This document shows, one piece after another, positions 43,158 to 52,077 of a stretch of 64,000 nucleotides of DNA (positions within the stretch are counted from its first letter, which is position 1; each line of letters starts with the position of its first letter). The stretch lies in contig CAMYDW010000001.1 of the NCBI GenBank assembly GCA_947254645.1, positions 1 through 64,000 of the forward strand, in the 5' to 3' direction. The translations under genes and the position numbers were made by a program. Under the pieces are notes generated by a model that was not told where the DNA came from, searched no databases, and worked only from the letters and a program-made list of their open reading frames with translations. Source of the DNA: an uncultured Peptococcaceae bacterium. Lineage in GTDB: Bacteria; Bacillota; Peptococcia; Peptococcales; Peptococcaceae.

Positions 43158-44852
43158 ATGGAATCCTATATTCGTGTAGCAAGTGGCTTAGAAAAAGCAG
43201 ATGTGGTACTGAAAAATGCACAGGTGCTCTCATTTTTTACCAATCAAATTCTTACAGGAGATGTAGCAATCGTGGGAGAGACGATTGTGGGCATTGGCGA
43301 ATACCAAGGCAAAGAAGAAATTGATTGTACAGGCAAGTATGTGACCGCTGGGCTGATTGATGCCCATATGCATATTGAATCCACCATGGCAACGCCCTTG
43401 GTTTTTAGCAAATACGCCTTGCCCCAAGGCACCACAGGTGTATTTATTGACCCTCATGAAATTGTCAATGTGGTTGGCCTTAAGGGATTGGACTTTATCC
43501 TCTCGCAGACGGCCCTTTCACCCATCGACTTTTATGTGATGATGCCCTCCTCTGTGCCAGCAACATCCTTTGACCACAACGGCGCTGGACGCATCACAGC
43601 AGAGGACATGGCCCCGTATCTCGCCTCAGGCAAGGTGTTTGGCTTGGCAGAAGTGATGCGCTTACCAGAGGTGCTTTCTGGTGACAAAGAAACCCTCGAT
43701 ATTCTCGCTTTATTTGAGCAGCATATCAAAGATGGCCATGCCCCAGGCTTACATGGCAAAGCCCTTCAAGCCTATAAGGTGACAGGGATTGACAACGACC
43801 ACGAAGCAGAAAATTTTGAAGAAGCCTTAGAGAAATTACAAGCAGGCTTTAAGGTGCTCATCAGAGAAGGGAGTGCCGCGCGAAACCTAGAAAAAATTGT
43901 CACAGGCTTGGTGCGTGAGGGCATTCCCCTGGAAAACTGTATGTTCTGCACCGATGATAAGCACCTAGACGACATTCAAATAGAGGGCCACATCAACCTC
44001 TGTGTGCGTAAGGCGATTGCCCTAGGTGTTGCACCTATTGAAGCCTATAAGATGGCAAGCTACCATACTGCTCGCAGTGTTGGCCTAAAAAATGTGGGTG
44101 CCATTGCTCCAGGCTATAAAGCGGATATTTTAGTGCTTGAGGATTTGGCAACAGCACGTCCAACAATGGTCATGAAATCTGGCAAGGTCATTGATATGGC
44201 TGCACTGCAACGCCAACCAGTACCAAAGGTGAAGGATGCCCATCTGGTGCAAACCATGCATCTACCAACTATCACCGCCAATGACCTTGCCCTCTCTGTT
44301 GCGCCTGAACAACCAGTGATTGCGCTGGTGCCTTATTCCCTCATCACAAAAAAAGAAATTGCAGCAGTGCCTCAAAAAGACGGTGTCTTTCAAAGCAATG
44401 ACACCTTTAATAAAATCGCAGTGATTGAGCGCCACCATGCCACTGGCAATATTGGCGTTGGCATCCTCAGTGGATTCCATCTCAAAAATGGCGCCATCGC
44501 TTCGAGCGTTTCTCATGATGCCCACAATGTCACTGTGGTAGGGGACAATGACCAAGATATGCTGATGGCCCTTCAAGCCCTGCAAGAAAGCCAAGGGGGC
44601 TTGGTCTTGGTTTCCGAGGGAAAGATTCTTCATCAGCTCCCCCTTCCATTGGCAGGGGTGATGAGCTTGGACGAGGGCAATGTGATTATTGATACCCTCA
44701 GTACCATGATTGCCAAAGCCCACGCATTGGGGATTCCAGAAACAGTGGACCCATTTATGACCCTTTCCTTTTTAGCCTTGGCAGTCATTCCAGAAATTCG
44801 CATCACAGACAAAGGCATGTATGATGTGAGTGAGCAACGCTTTATGCATTAA
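43158..44852 (+). CDS. ade: Adenine deaminase
   Basis: This 564-aa metal-dependent deaminase of the amidohydrolase superfamily converts adenine to hypoxanthine. It has the N-terminal metal site IDAHMHIESTMATPLVFSK, the GTTGVFIDPHEIVNV segment and GLHGKALQAYKVTGID. FCTDDKHLDDI is the later metal-binding region. ATG 43158 follows GAGGAG. No purine riboswitch is visible in the short upstream region. Confidence 0.93.
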   Translation: MESYIRVASGLEKADVVLKNAQVLSFFTNQILTGDVAIVGETIVGIGEYQGKEEIDCTGKYVTAGLIDAHMHIESTMATPLVFSKYALPQGTTGVFIDPHEIVNVVGLKGLDFILSQTALSPIDFYVMMPSSVPATSFDHNGAGRITAEDMAPYLASGKVFGLAEVMRLPEVLSGDKETLDILALFEQHIKDGHAPGLHGKALQAYKVTGIDNDHEAENFEEALEKLQAGFKVLIREGSAARNLEKIVTGLVREGIPLENCMFCTDDKHLDDIQIEGHINLCVRKAIALGVAPIEAYKMASYHTARSVGLKNVGAIAPGYKADILVLEDLATARPTMVMKSGKVIDMAALQRQPVPKVKDAHLVQTMHLPTITANDLALSVAPEQPVIALVPYSLITKKEIAAVPQKDGVFQSNDTFNKIAVIERHHATGNIGVGILSGFHLKNGAIASSVSHDAHNVTVVGDNDQDMLMALQALQESQGGLVLVSEGKILHQLPLPLAGVMSLDEGNVIIDTLSTMIAKAHALGIPETVDPFMTLSFLALAVIPEIRITDKGMYDVSEQRFMH

Positions 44853-44912
44853 AAAGTGTCAATCAGATTCCTCATTAACTTATATATCCACAAAGAAATT
44901 GTAATGGAAAAG

Positions 44913-44948
44913 CACTGTAAAATTTTTGTTTTTCACCCTTTTACAGTG
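44913..44948. repeat. Perfect 10-bp inverted repeat upstream of the GltD-like gene
   Basis: CACTGTAAAA (44913-44922) and TTTTACAGTG (44939-44948) are separated by 16 bases. The gap 44853-45012 has no gene. The repeat may be an operator or a weak hairpin; no T run follows. Confidence 0.55.
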
Positions 44949-45012
44949 TAAAATGGGAAGGAAAATGAGAGTTTGAAAAACTGTAGTATAGAAGGATAAG
45001 AGGAGAATAACA

Positions 45013-46242
45013 GTGGCAATACATGAATTAGAAGAAGCAGGTCGTTGCCTGCAATGTAAACGCCCATTATGTCGTCAAGGGTGTCCAATCAATACCAATA
45101 TTCCAGAAATGATTCGCTTATTTCAAAATAATGAATTAGAAACGGCTGCACAAATGCTTTTTGAAAACAATCCCCTCTCTGTGGTGTGTTCGTTGGTGTG
45201 CAACCATTCTAATCAATGCGAAGGCAAATGTGTGCGTGGCATCAAAGGGGCTCCAGTGCATATTTCAGCGATTGAAAATTATATATCAGATTCTTGCTTT
45301 GACCGCATTAAAATTGCCCAAGCAAACCCTAATGGCATGAAGGCGGCAGTGATTGGTGCAGGGCCAGCAGGGATTACCATTGCCATGATTTTGGCAAGTC
45401 GTGGCTATAAAATCACGGTGTTTGAGGCACGTGATAATATCGGTGGCATCATGCGTTATGGTATTCCAGAGTTCCGCTTGCCACACAGCATTTTAGACCG
45501 CTATTATAAGAAAATGAAGGAAATGGGCATTTTGTTCCGCTACAATTTCACCATCGGTGGCAATGTGACCCTAGCAGATTTATTTGCAGATGGCTACAAG
45601 TCTGTCTTTATTGGCACTGGGGCATGGCGTCCAAAGCGTATGCTGATTCCTGGGGAAACCTTTGGCAACGTGCATTATGCCATCAGCTATTTAAACAACC
45701 CTGAAGCGATTGACCTAGGGGAATCGGTTGCCATCTTTGGTTCAGGAAACTCTGCCATGGACGTGGCACGTACCGCAGTGCGTCAAGGGTGCAAAGATGT
45801 TCGTGTTTATGTGCGTCGTGACGCTGTATCTGCTTCTGAAGAAGAATATGAATATGCCCTCTTGGATGGGGTGAAGTTTATCTTTAGACGCACTGCCATT
45901 GCCTTCCATGATGAAGGCCCAATGATTTGCGATATTGATATTGATGAAAACAATCGCTTACACGTGCTCAAAGAAACGGCCCACATTGAGCCAGCAGATA
46001 GCATGATTATCGCTGTTTCTCAAGTGCCAAAGCGTCGTTTGGTAGAACACAATGAAGATTTGCATTTGAATGAACAGGGCAATCTGAAAATTGACGAAGA
46101 CGGCAACACCACCATGCCAGGGGTTTTTGCCTCTGGAGATGTTGTGACTGGGGCAAAAACAGTGGTGCATGCCGTTGAATACTCCAAAAAAATTGCCGAT
46201 GAAATGGACAAATATATGCAGTCTCAAGCATCAGCAGAATAA
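45013..46242 (+). CDS. FAD- and NAD(P)-dependent oxidoreductase, GltD/PreT-like
   Basis: The 409-aa protein has an N-terminal double Fe-S domain, with CLQCKRPLCRQGCPINTNIP (about 13-32) and CSLVCNHSNQCEGKCVRG. An FAD-binding motif, VIGAGPAGITIAMILASRG, and an NAD(P) motif, VAIFGSGNSAMDVAR, follow. The C-terminal FAD tail is PGVFASGDVVTGAKTVVHAV. The family includes the glutamate synthase small subunit, PreT and NfnB. No gltB, preA or nfnA lies nearby, so its partner is unknown. GTG 45013 follows GAGGAG by 6 bases. Expression may involve the inverted repeat upstream. Confidence 0.88.
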   Translation: MAIHELEEAGRCLQCKRPLCRQGCPINTNIPEMIRLFQNNELETAAQMLFENNPLSVVCSLVCNHSNQCEGKCVRGIKGAPVHISAIENYISDSCFDRIKIAQANPNGMKAAVIGAGPAGITIAMILASRGYKITVFEARDNIGGIMRYGIPEFRLPHSILDRYYKKMKEMGILFRYNFTIGGNVTLADLFADGYKSVFIGTGAWRPKRMLIPGETFGNVHYAISYLNNPEAIDLGESVAIFGSGNSAMDVARTAVRQGCKDVRVYVRRDAVSASEEEYEYALLDGVKFIFRRTAIAFHDEGPMICDIDIDENNRLHVLKETAHIEPADSMIIAVSQVPKRRLVEHNEDLHLNEQGNLKIDEDGNTTMPGVFASGDVVTGAKTVVHAVEYSKKIADEMDKYMQSQASAE

Positions 46243-46251
46243 CATAAGATT

Positions 46252-46284
46252 AAAAGACATTGCTTCAAGCAATGTCTTTTTTTG
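46252..46284 (+). terminator. Terminator after the GltD-like gene
   Basis: AAAAGACATTGC / GCAATGTCTTTT with a TTCAA loop and a T run. Confidence 0.9.
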
Positions 46285-46347
46285 ATAAAAACAGGACATC
46301 ATGTGTATGTTATTGATATAACGTACTGTTTTTATGGAGGAATGCAA

Positions 46348-47532
46348 ATGAATGAGAACAACCTAGCAGCGCTAAAAGGCAACGTATTGGTCATAGGCAA
46401 TTCAGGTGTAGGAAAATCCACACTGATCAATGCGGTTGTTGGCGATGATGTTGCAGAGGTTTTTTGGGGAACGACTTCAGGCACTAAAGAAATAAAAGCC
46501 TATGAAAATCCAACCTTGCCCTTTCGACTCATAGATACCATTGGCTTTGAACCAGATTTTTTTAAAAAATGGAAAGCCATTCATGCCGTCAAGAAATGGA
46601 TGCATAAAGGGCTTAGACAAAAAAGAAATGATGCCAATATCAATGTGATTTGGTTTTGTGTCAGTGGCACCGAACGGAAGCTCTTTACAAAAACAATAGA
46701 AAGCTTGCTCAAAGCCACAGAAACCTTTAAATCTGTGCCAATTATCGTGGTGATTACAAAGTCCTATTCTGTGCCAGAGCGTGAAGAAAATATTCAAATG
46801 GTTTATGATGCCTTTGCGACCTTCAAAAGCAAGGAGCGACTGATAGATGTGATTCCTGTTGTGGCAGAGACCTATGTTCTCAATGAGGACGCTTTTGCCG
46901 CCCCAACAGGCATTGCCACACTGATTGAAAGAACAAATAGCATCCTGCCAGCAGGGGTAAAGGCGGCGGAAGGAGATATTTTTAATTATCTCAAGCATCG
47001 TAAATTATTTGCAGCCCAGCGAATTGTATTGACAAGTACGCTGGTGTCTTTAGCCGCTCATATCGTGCCTGGTCCTGTCGTGGATGACATGATTCAAAAA
47101 GAAAGCATTAAGCAAGAGGTGTCACGCATCGCTAAAATTTATGATATTCCCCTGAATGACCAGACAAAGAAAATATTAGAAGCTGCCTTAAAAAACAGCA
47201 GTGATGGATTGATGAAAAAATTCACTGTTGGTAAAATTCTTCAAAAAATCAATAAAAAGAATCTACCAGTGCAGCTTGTCGCAGCCGTGATTTCGGCCAG
47301 TGTGGTTTTTGTCTATGGACAAGCAGCCATTTATGCCTTTGAGCAAGTTGCAGTGGGGAAAAAATCGCTAGAAGATGTGCAATGGCTTTCAGCGCTGTTG
47401 AGTAAAAAGTTTGATGAACATTTCTTTGAACAAGTGGCGATTATCTTAAATAATGTCGCTGACAATGGCAATGCAAAAAATATCTTGAAAAATATTTATG
47501 ACGTCTTAAATATTTTTAAAAAGCAATCCTAA
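46348..47532 (+). CDS. P-loop GTPase with hydrophobic C-terminal domain (DUF697-like)
   Basis: This 394-aa GTPase has G1 GNSGVGKS (17-24), G3 DTIGFE (63-68) and a TKS element that may serve as G4. Its C-terminal half is amphipathic and partly hydrophobic (TSTLVSLAAHIVPG and LVAAVISASVVFVYG). This resembles proteins with a DUF697-like membrane-associated domain. No role is known; membrane stress is one idea. ATG 46348 lies 7 bases after GGAGG; longer starts have no fitting site. It is a single-gene unit. Confidence 0.75.
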   Translation: MNENNLAALKGNVLVIGNSGVGKSTLINAVVGDDVAEVFWGTTSGTKEIKAYENPTLPFRLIDTIGFEPDFFKKWKAIHAVKKWMHKGLRQKRNDANINVIWFCVSGTERKLFTKTIESLLKATETFKSVPIIVVITKSYSVPEREENIQMVYDAFATFKSKERLIDVIPVVAETYVLNEDAFAAPTGIATLIERTNSILPAGVKAAEGDIFNYLKHRKLFAAQRIVLTSTLVSLAAHIVPGPVVDDMIQKESIKQEVSRIAKIYDIPLNDQTKKILEAALKNSSDGLMKKFTVGKILQKINKKNLPVQLVAAVISASVVFVYGQAAIYAFEQVAVGKKSLEDVQWLSALLSKKFDEHFFEQVAIILNNVADNGNAKNILKNIYDVLNIFKKQS

Positions 47533-47536
47533 ATCA

Positions 47537-47571
47537 AAAAAGATTCAACATGATAGTTGAATCTTTTTTTG
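47537..47571 (+). terminator. Terminator after the GTPase gene
   Basis: AAAGATTCAAC / GTTGAATCTTT with a 6-base loop and a T run. Confidence 0.9.
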
Positions 47572-47578
47572 AACAATA

Positions 47579-47650
47579 TGTTAGCATAGGCTAACAATAG
47601 GGTATATATATGTTAGGAATAGGCGCTGAATCCTTGGCACTGTTCTAACA
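47579..47650 (+). promoter_or_regulatory. Operator-like TGTTAG repeats upstream of ahpC
   Basis: TGTTAGC (47579-47585) and GCTAACA (47590-47596) form a perfect inverted repeat with a 4-base gap. A second pair of half-sites lies at TGTTAG (47611-47616) and CTAACA (47645-47650). They flank an AT-rich TATATATA (47603-47608) that could be the -10. The arrangement suggests binding by a redox-responsive regulator (MarR/OhrR-like or similar), but it does not match a PerR box that I know. Confidence 0.55.
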
Positions 47651-47677
47651 ATAAATATCTGATAAAGGAGAATGTGT

Positions 47678-48241
47678 ATGTCACTTATTAACAAAGAAAT
47701 CAATGATTTTAAGGTACAAGCGTATGTAAACAATAGTTTTCAAGAGGTATCTAAAGAGGACCTCATGGGGAAATGGAGTATTTTCTTTTTCTACCCTGCA
47801 GATTTTACCTTTGTATGCCCAACGGAGCTGGAAGATTTAGCCGATAAATATGAAGCCTTCCAAGCGGCAGGGTGTGAAGTCTATTCTGTATCCACAGACA
47901 CCCACTTTGTACACAAGGCTTGGCAAGATGCATCAGAACGTATTCAAAAAATTAAATTCCCAATGCTCGCAGACCCTACCCATGTATTGAGTCGCGACTT
48001 TGAAGTGCTGATTGAAGAAGATGGTTTAGCAGAACGTGGCACCTTTATCATCAACCCAGAAGGCAAGATTGTTTCCTATGAAGTGAATGCTGGCAATGTC
48101 GGCAGAAATGCGGATGAACTTTTGCGTAAACTTCAGGCTTGCCAATTTGTACATGAGCATGGTGATCAAGTATGCCCTGCAAGATGGCAACCAGGCGCCG
48201 AAACCTTAAAACCAAGCCTAGATTTGGTTGGTCAATTATAA
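47678..48241 (+). CDS. ahpC: Alkyl hydroperoxide reductase C (2-Cys peroxiredoxin)
   Basis: It reduces peroxides. The 187-aa protein has the peroxidatic Cys C47 in DFTFVCPTEL and the resolving Cys C166 in HGDQVCPARW, both as in AhpC. ATG 47678 follows AAAGGAG by 7 bases; ATG 47672 is too close. No ahpF lies nearby, so the reductant may be thioredoxin or another disulfide reductase. It is probably regulated by the repeats upstream. Confidence 0.95.
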   Translation: MSLINKEINDFKVQAYVNNSFQEVSKEDLMGKWSIFFFYPADFTFVCPTELEDLADKYEAFQAAGCEVYSVSTDTHFVHKAWQDASERIQKIKFPMLADPTHVLSRDFEVLIEEDGLAERGTFIINPEGKIVSYEVNAGNVGRNADELLRKLQACQFVHEHGDQVCPARWQPGAETLKPSLDLVGQL

Positions 48242-48244
48242 GAC

Positions 48245-48276
48245 AAAAGACACACCTTACTGGTGTGTCTTTTTCT
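48245..48276. terminator. Bidirectional terminator between ahpC and ogt
   Basis: AAAAGACACACC / GGTGTGTCTTTT with a TTACT loop; it overlaps the last codons of ogt. Confidence 0.88.
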
Positions 48277-48790
48277 TTGGATAATGCAATGTTGAGACAT
48301 CAATGCCTTCTCGTTCCAGCAAATAGCATTTCCATGCCAATCCACCGCCAAAGCCAGTGAGATTGCCGTGTTGGCCAATCACACGATGACAAGGAATGAC
48401 AATTGAAAATGCGTTATGTCCTACTGCACCGCCAACGGCCTGTGCAGACATTTTTTTGTGAGGATGTTCTTTTGAAAGGGCCTTGGCAATATCTCCATAA
48501 GTAACCATTTCGCCATAAGGAATGGTGGAGAGTATTTCCCAGACGCGCTTTCTAAAAGGCGTGGTATCAATCTCTAGCAGTGGCAAGAAAGAAGGCTCTT
48601 GCCCAGAAAAATACAAATCCAGCCAAGCCTTCGTTTCTTCAAAAATGAGAAGGGTGGCTTTTTGATTTTCTACCGCTGCATACCTGTTTGTTCCAAGGGG
48701 CTTTTCAAACCAAATCCCTGTCAAGCCATGGCCATTGCTCGTCAGTCGCAACGGGCCGAGCGGGGCCTTGTAATAATAGGTGTAGGTCAT
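48257..48790 (-). CDS. ogt: Methylated-DNA-protein-cysteine methyltransferase
   Basis: It repairs O6-alkylguanine by a suicide transfer to its Cys. The 177-aa protein has the active-site motif IPCHRVIG (C134) and the N-terminal MTYTYYYKAPLGPLRLTS. VTYGDIAKAL is part of the DNA-binding HTH. It lies 14 bases after the upstream MFS gene and may share its promoter. Confidence 0.93.
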   Translation of the reverse strand: MTYTYYYKAPLGPLRLTSNGHGLTGIWFEKPLGTNRYAAVENQKATLLIFEETKAWLDLYFSGQEPSFLPLLEIDTTPFRKRVWEILSTIPYGEMVTYGDIAKALSKEHPHKKMSAQAVGGAVGHNAFSIVIPCHRVIGQHGNLTGFGGGLAWKCYLLEREGIDVSTLHYPKKKTHQ

Positions 48791-48804
48791 TAATATCCCC
48801 TCCT

Positions 48805-49968
48805 TTATTTTGCGGAAGAGCGTTGTCGTGGCTCTTTGATCACAAAGGAAAGGAGCAACGGCAACAAAGACAGAAAGGCCAATAGATGAAAGGTGGTGGA
48901 CAATCCATATAAATCCCCGATTTTTCCAAGTAGTGGCGCCATGATGCCACCAAGGCTCACAGAAATGCCCAAGGTGATACCAGAAGCAAAGCCGATGTGA
49001 TTAGGGAGATACTGTTGACCAAGTAAAATCATTGGGCTGTATCCTAGGCTGATGCCAAGGCCTAAAAAGACCACCATACAGCAAAGCCATACAAATTGTT
49101 GTGTCCATAAAAAGAGAAACAAACTTGGTGTAAGAATAAAAAGAGAAAAAGTCAGTACTCGTTTTTGCCCGAAAAGATCGGCAAGCCTTCCTCCGAAAAT
49201 CGCCGCAAAGGCCGCTGACGCATAGTACAAGCTTAATAAACTGTTGCCAGTGGTCTTTGATAAATCGAGGGCCTCAATAAAGTAGAGCACCATAAAGGTG
49301 CTAATGCCTGCAAAAATAATGGAACGAAAAACAATCAATGCACTCAATTTGATAAATTCTCCCCAGTGGTCGGTGCCGTGGCAAGCTTCCTCTGGGTTCT
49401 CGGATTGTTCCTTTTCTACCCTTAGACGATGGGAAGAAAAGGTGGCAACCAGTGCAAAAATCAGTGCTGGGGCAACAAAAATCAAGGTCCCTTTTAAGCC
49501 AAATAGTGCCATCACAGAGGTGGCAAAAATCGGCCCTAGGGTAAATCCTAAATTACCCCCAAAGGAAAAAATCCCAATGCTGACGCCCTTGGCACCAGTC
49601 CTTGCCTGCCGATTGACCACCTGAGCTGCTTGGGGATGAAACATCGCCACTCCAATGCCACTGATGACAACTGCCATACAAAGAAACACAAAATTTGAGA
49701 GCCAACCAGTCAGGGCCATGCCGCCACCCGCTAAAAGCACGCCAATGGTCATGCGATAGGGCTTGTTGCTTTTGTCTGCCAAATAACCAAACAACGGTTG
49801 AATGATGGAGCCCACCAAGTTAGACACCATGACCAATAGCGCCGCAGTGGTGTAATCATAATGATAGGTAGCCACTAAAAAAGGCAAAATCGCTGCCAAT
49901 ACCCCCTGGTTTAAATCTGCGCAGAGATGGCCAAAGGTCATGAGAATAGGAAACTGTTGTTTTTGCAT
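48805..49968 (-). CDS. MFS transporter, fosmidomycin-resistance (Fsr) type
   Basis: This 387-aa 12-helix MFS transporter begins with a typical Fsr stretch, PILMTFGHLCADLNQGVLAA, and has QPLFGYLADKSNKPYR between helices 2 and 3. A hydrophilic loop (EKEQSENPEEACHGTDHWGE) splits the halves. Fsr proteins export fosmidomycin; the natural substrate is unknown. It is followed by ogt at 14 bases. Confidence 0.85.
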   Translation of the reverse strand: MQKQQFPILMTFGHLCADLNQGVLAAILPFLVATYHYDYTTAALLVMVSNLVGSIIQPLFGYLADKSNKPYRMTIGVLLAGGGMALTGWLSNFVFLCMAVVISGIGVAMFHPQAAQVVNRQARTGAKGVSIGIFSFGGNLGFTLGPIFATSVMALFGLKGTLIFVAPALIFALVATFSSHRLRVEKEQSENPEEACHGTDHWGEFIKLSALIVFRSIIFAGISTFMVLYFIEALDLSKTTGNSLLSLYYASAAFAAIFGGRLADLFGQKRVLTFSLFILTPSLFLFLWTQQFVWLCCMVVFLGLGISLGYSPMILLGQQYLPNHIGFASGITLGISVSLGGIMAPLLGKIGDLYGLSTTFHLLAFLSLLPLLLSFVIKEPRQRSSAK

Positions 49969-50066
49969 AAAAAACTCCTTCTAGCATAAAATCGTTCTTT
50001 CATTATAGGCCAAAACCAGATAGAAAGTCCAATCCTCTGCGGATGTTTTTTTAGCAATATGAATTT

Positions 50067-50096
50067 TTGAGTCTATAGAGGGATTTGTGATATGAT
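50067..50096 (+). promoter_or_regulatory. Promoter of the macrodomain-sirtuin pair
   Basis: TTGAGT (50067-50072), 18 bases, TATGAT (50091-50096); the start codon follows about 85 bases downstream. Confidence 0.55.
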
Positions 50097-50180
50097 AATA
50101 AAATGAGTCGTCAAGAAGAACACAGCCAGAAGCCTGTGATAAAAAGTGATTTTACATGACAATAAAGCGAGGCGGAAATA

Positions 50181-51008
50181 ATGACCCAAGCAGAACGTTT
50201 AGATTTTTTAGTGAAGGCCTTTCAAGAAGAAAATGAAGACTATCAGAGGCTAGCTTGGCCAAAGACCCAGCAGGAAAAAGAAGAACGCTTGCGTTCCTTG
50301 ATGAATGTGCGTGTGCCGAAGCCTTTAGACGAGGATGTATTGGCAGTGCAGGATGCTTATTTACAAGCCTGTGCAAAGGAAAAAGGCATTGTGCCACTTT
50401 CTGATTTAGCGTCTGTGGCAACACAATACCCCACGTCCACCCATCTCCATGCCGACAAGCTCATCCTTTGGCAAGGGGATATCACGCGTCTAGAATGCGA
50501 TGCCATTGTCAATGCTGCCAATGCCCAAATGTTGGGCTGCTTCATTCCCATGCACCATTGCATTGACAACTGTATTCACACCTTTGCTGGCGCGCAGCTG
50601 CGTGTGGATTGTCATCAACGCATGAGCCAATTACGCAAAATCCATGGGGGGAGCTACCTTCAACCGACAGCAGTGCCGATGCTCACAGAAGCCTATAATC
50701 TGCCTGCCAAGAAGATTGTGCATATTGTTGGTCCGATTGTAGAAACTGTCTTGAATCCCACTCACGAAGCCTTGCTGGCAGCGTGTTATCAACGCATCCT
50801 CAACCTATGCGCTGAAGAGGGCTTGAAGAGTGTGGCATTTTGTTGCATTTCTACAGGTGTTTTTCGTTTCCCAAATGCGCGTGCAGCAGAGATTGCCACA
50901 GAAACAGTGTGTGCATGGTTAGATGCCCACCCAATGAAGATGGAGAAGGTGATTTTTAATGTGTTCAAAGATGAAGACAAAAGGCACTATGAGCAATGCC
51001 TTCAATAA
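50181..51008 (+). CDS. Zinc-containing macrodomain protein-ADP-ribose hydrolase
   Basis: It removes ADP-ribose from proteins. The 275-aa protein has an extended N-terminus and a macrodomain with DAIVNAANAQMLGCFIPMHH. N111-N114 is the ADP-ribose loop; C120, H125/H126 and C127 form the zinc site of the Zn-Macro class, with GGSYLQPTAV and GVFRFPNARAAEIA as the later substrate loops. It overlaps the class M sirtuin next to it, its functional counterpart in known pairs. Confidence 0.85.
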   Translation: MTQAERLDFLVKAFQEENEDYQRLAWPKTQQEKEERLRSLMNVRVPKPLDEDVLAVQDAYLQACAKEKGIVPLSDLASVATQYPTSTHLHADKLILWQGDITRLECDAIVNAANAQMLGCFIPMHHCIDNCIHTFAGAQLRVDCHQRMSQLRKIHGGSYLQPTAVPMLTEAYNLPAKKIVHIVGPIVETVLNPTHEALLAACYQRILNLCAEEGLKSVAFCCISTGVFRFPNARAAEIATETVCAWLDAHPMKMEKVIFNVFKDEDKRHYEQCLQ

Positions 51009-51987
51009 GGACTTAAACGATGGCTATCGTCTGACCATTGCCCAAGGACTGAATGGGATGCAGTCCTTTCAACAAGGCTTCAGTGATGGAGAGGTCGGTG
51101 AGCTGCCTCTTTATACAAGGTTAAAGCAAACCATTGATGAAGCCGATGCCATTGTCATCGGTGCAGGCGCCGGGCTGTCCACTGCTGCTGGACTCTCTTA
51201 CAGTGGCGAGCGATTTGAAAGGTATTTTTATGATTTTGCCAGTACCTTTGGCATAAAAGACATTTATTCAGGAGGTTTTTATCCCTTTCCAGATGATGGC
51301 ACCCGCTGGGCCTGGTGGAGTAGACATATTTATTACAATCGCTTTGTCATGCCGCCAAAGTCCGCCTATCAAGACCTGTTGGCCTTGGTACAGGACAAGA
51401 ATTATTTTGTCATCACCACCAATGTAGACCATCAGTTTCAAAAGGCTGGCTTTGATAAAGCACGCCTCTTTTATACCCAAGGGGACTATGGCCTCTTTCA
51501 AAGTCCAGATGGAAAAAATCGCCAAACCTATGACAATGAAGCGTGGGTGATGGCGGCAATGGCCAATCAAGGCTTTGTGAAGGATGGTGACGGGATTTAC
51601 CAAGTGCCTGATGATAGGAAGCTTCGTATGCAGCTGCCCCAAGAGTTGATACCCACCTGTCCTCTGAATGGTGGACCTGTGGTGATGAATTTACGTGCTG
51701 ATGATTATTTTGTTGAGGATGAAGGCTGGCAACGTGCTTCTCATGCGTATGCCTCTTTTTTAAAAGCCCATCGTCATCAGCAGGTGCTGTTTTTAGAGCT
51801 GGGTGTTGGTGGCAACACCCCAGTGATTATCAAATATCCTTTTTGGCACATGACCATGAACAATCTTCAAGCCACCTATGCTTGCTTAAATTTCGGTGAA
51901 GCCCATTGCCCACTAGAAATTGAAGACCGTGCCCTTTGCCTCAATGGCGATATTGGCGAGATTCTGCAAGCCCTGCGAGCACTTTAA
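50959..51987 (+). CDS. Class M sirtuin (SirTM), protein ADP-ribosyltransferase type
   Basis: This Sir2-family enzyme (342 aa from ATG 50959) uses NAD. It has GAGAGLSTAAGLSY (68-81) and the TTNVDHQFQKAGF segment, as in class M sirtuins linked to macrodomains, which ADP-ribosylate rather than deacylate. The start is uncertain: 50959 follows AAGGTGA by 7 bases, and ATG 50971 or 50989 are alternatives. It overlaps the macrodomain gene by about 50 bases. GcvH-L and lipoate ligase genes, seen in some known operons, are absent. Confidence 0.8.
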   Translation: MCSKMKTKGTMSNAFNKDLNDGYRLTIAQGLNGMQSFQQGFSDGEVGELPLYTRLKQTIDEADAIVIGAGAGLSTAAGLSYSGERFERYFYDFASTFGIKDIYSGGFYPFPDDGTRWAWWSRHIYYNRFVMPPKSAYQDLLALVQDKNYFVITTNVDHQFQKAGFDKARLFYTQGDYGLFQSPDGKNRQTYDNEAWVMAAMANQGFVKDGDGIYQVPDDRKLRMQLPQELIPTCPLNGGPVVMNLRADDYFVEDEGWQRASHAYASFLKAHRHQQVLFLELGVGGNTPVIIKYPFWHMTMNNLQATYACLNFGEAHCPLEIEDRALCLNGDIGEILQALRAL

Positions 51988-51993
51988 AGAAAC

Positions 51994-52019
51994 ACTTACG
52001 GGAAACCGTAAGTTTTTTT
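51994..52019 (+). terminator. Terminator after the sirtuin gene
   Basis: ACTTACGG / CCGTAAGT with a GAAA tetraloop and T run. Confidence 0.9.
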
Positions 52020-52077
52020 AGTAGAGGGAAAAAGAGGTATATGATTATAAAGACCAAAAACAGAGAGGGGTGTAGCG

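Noticed and set aside
46477..46998. A 173-codon antisense frame in the GTPase gene
   Set aside because: The composition (F, C, H, W rich) is typical of a shadow frame, and the plus strand has clear GTPase motifs.
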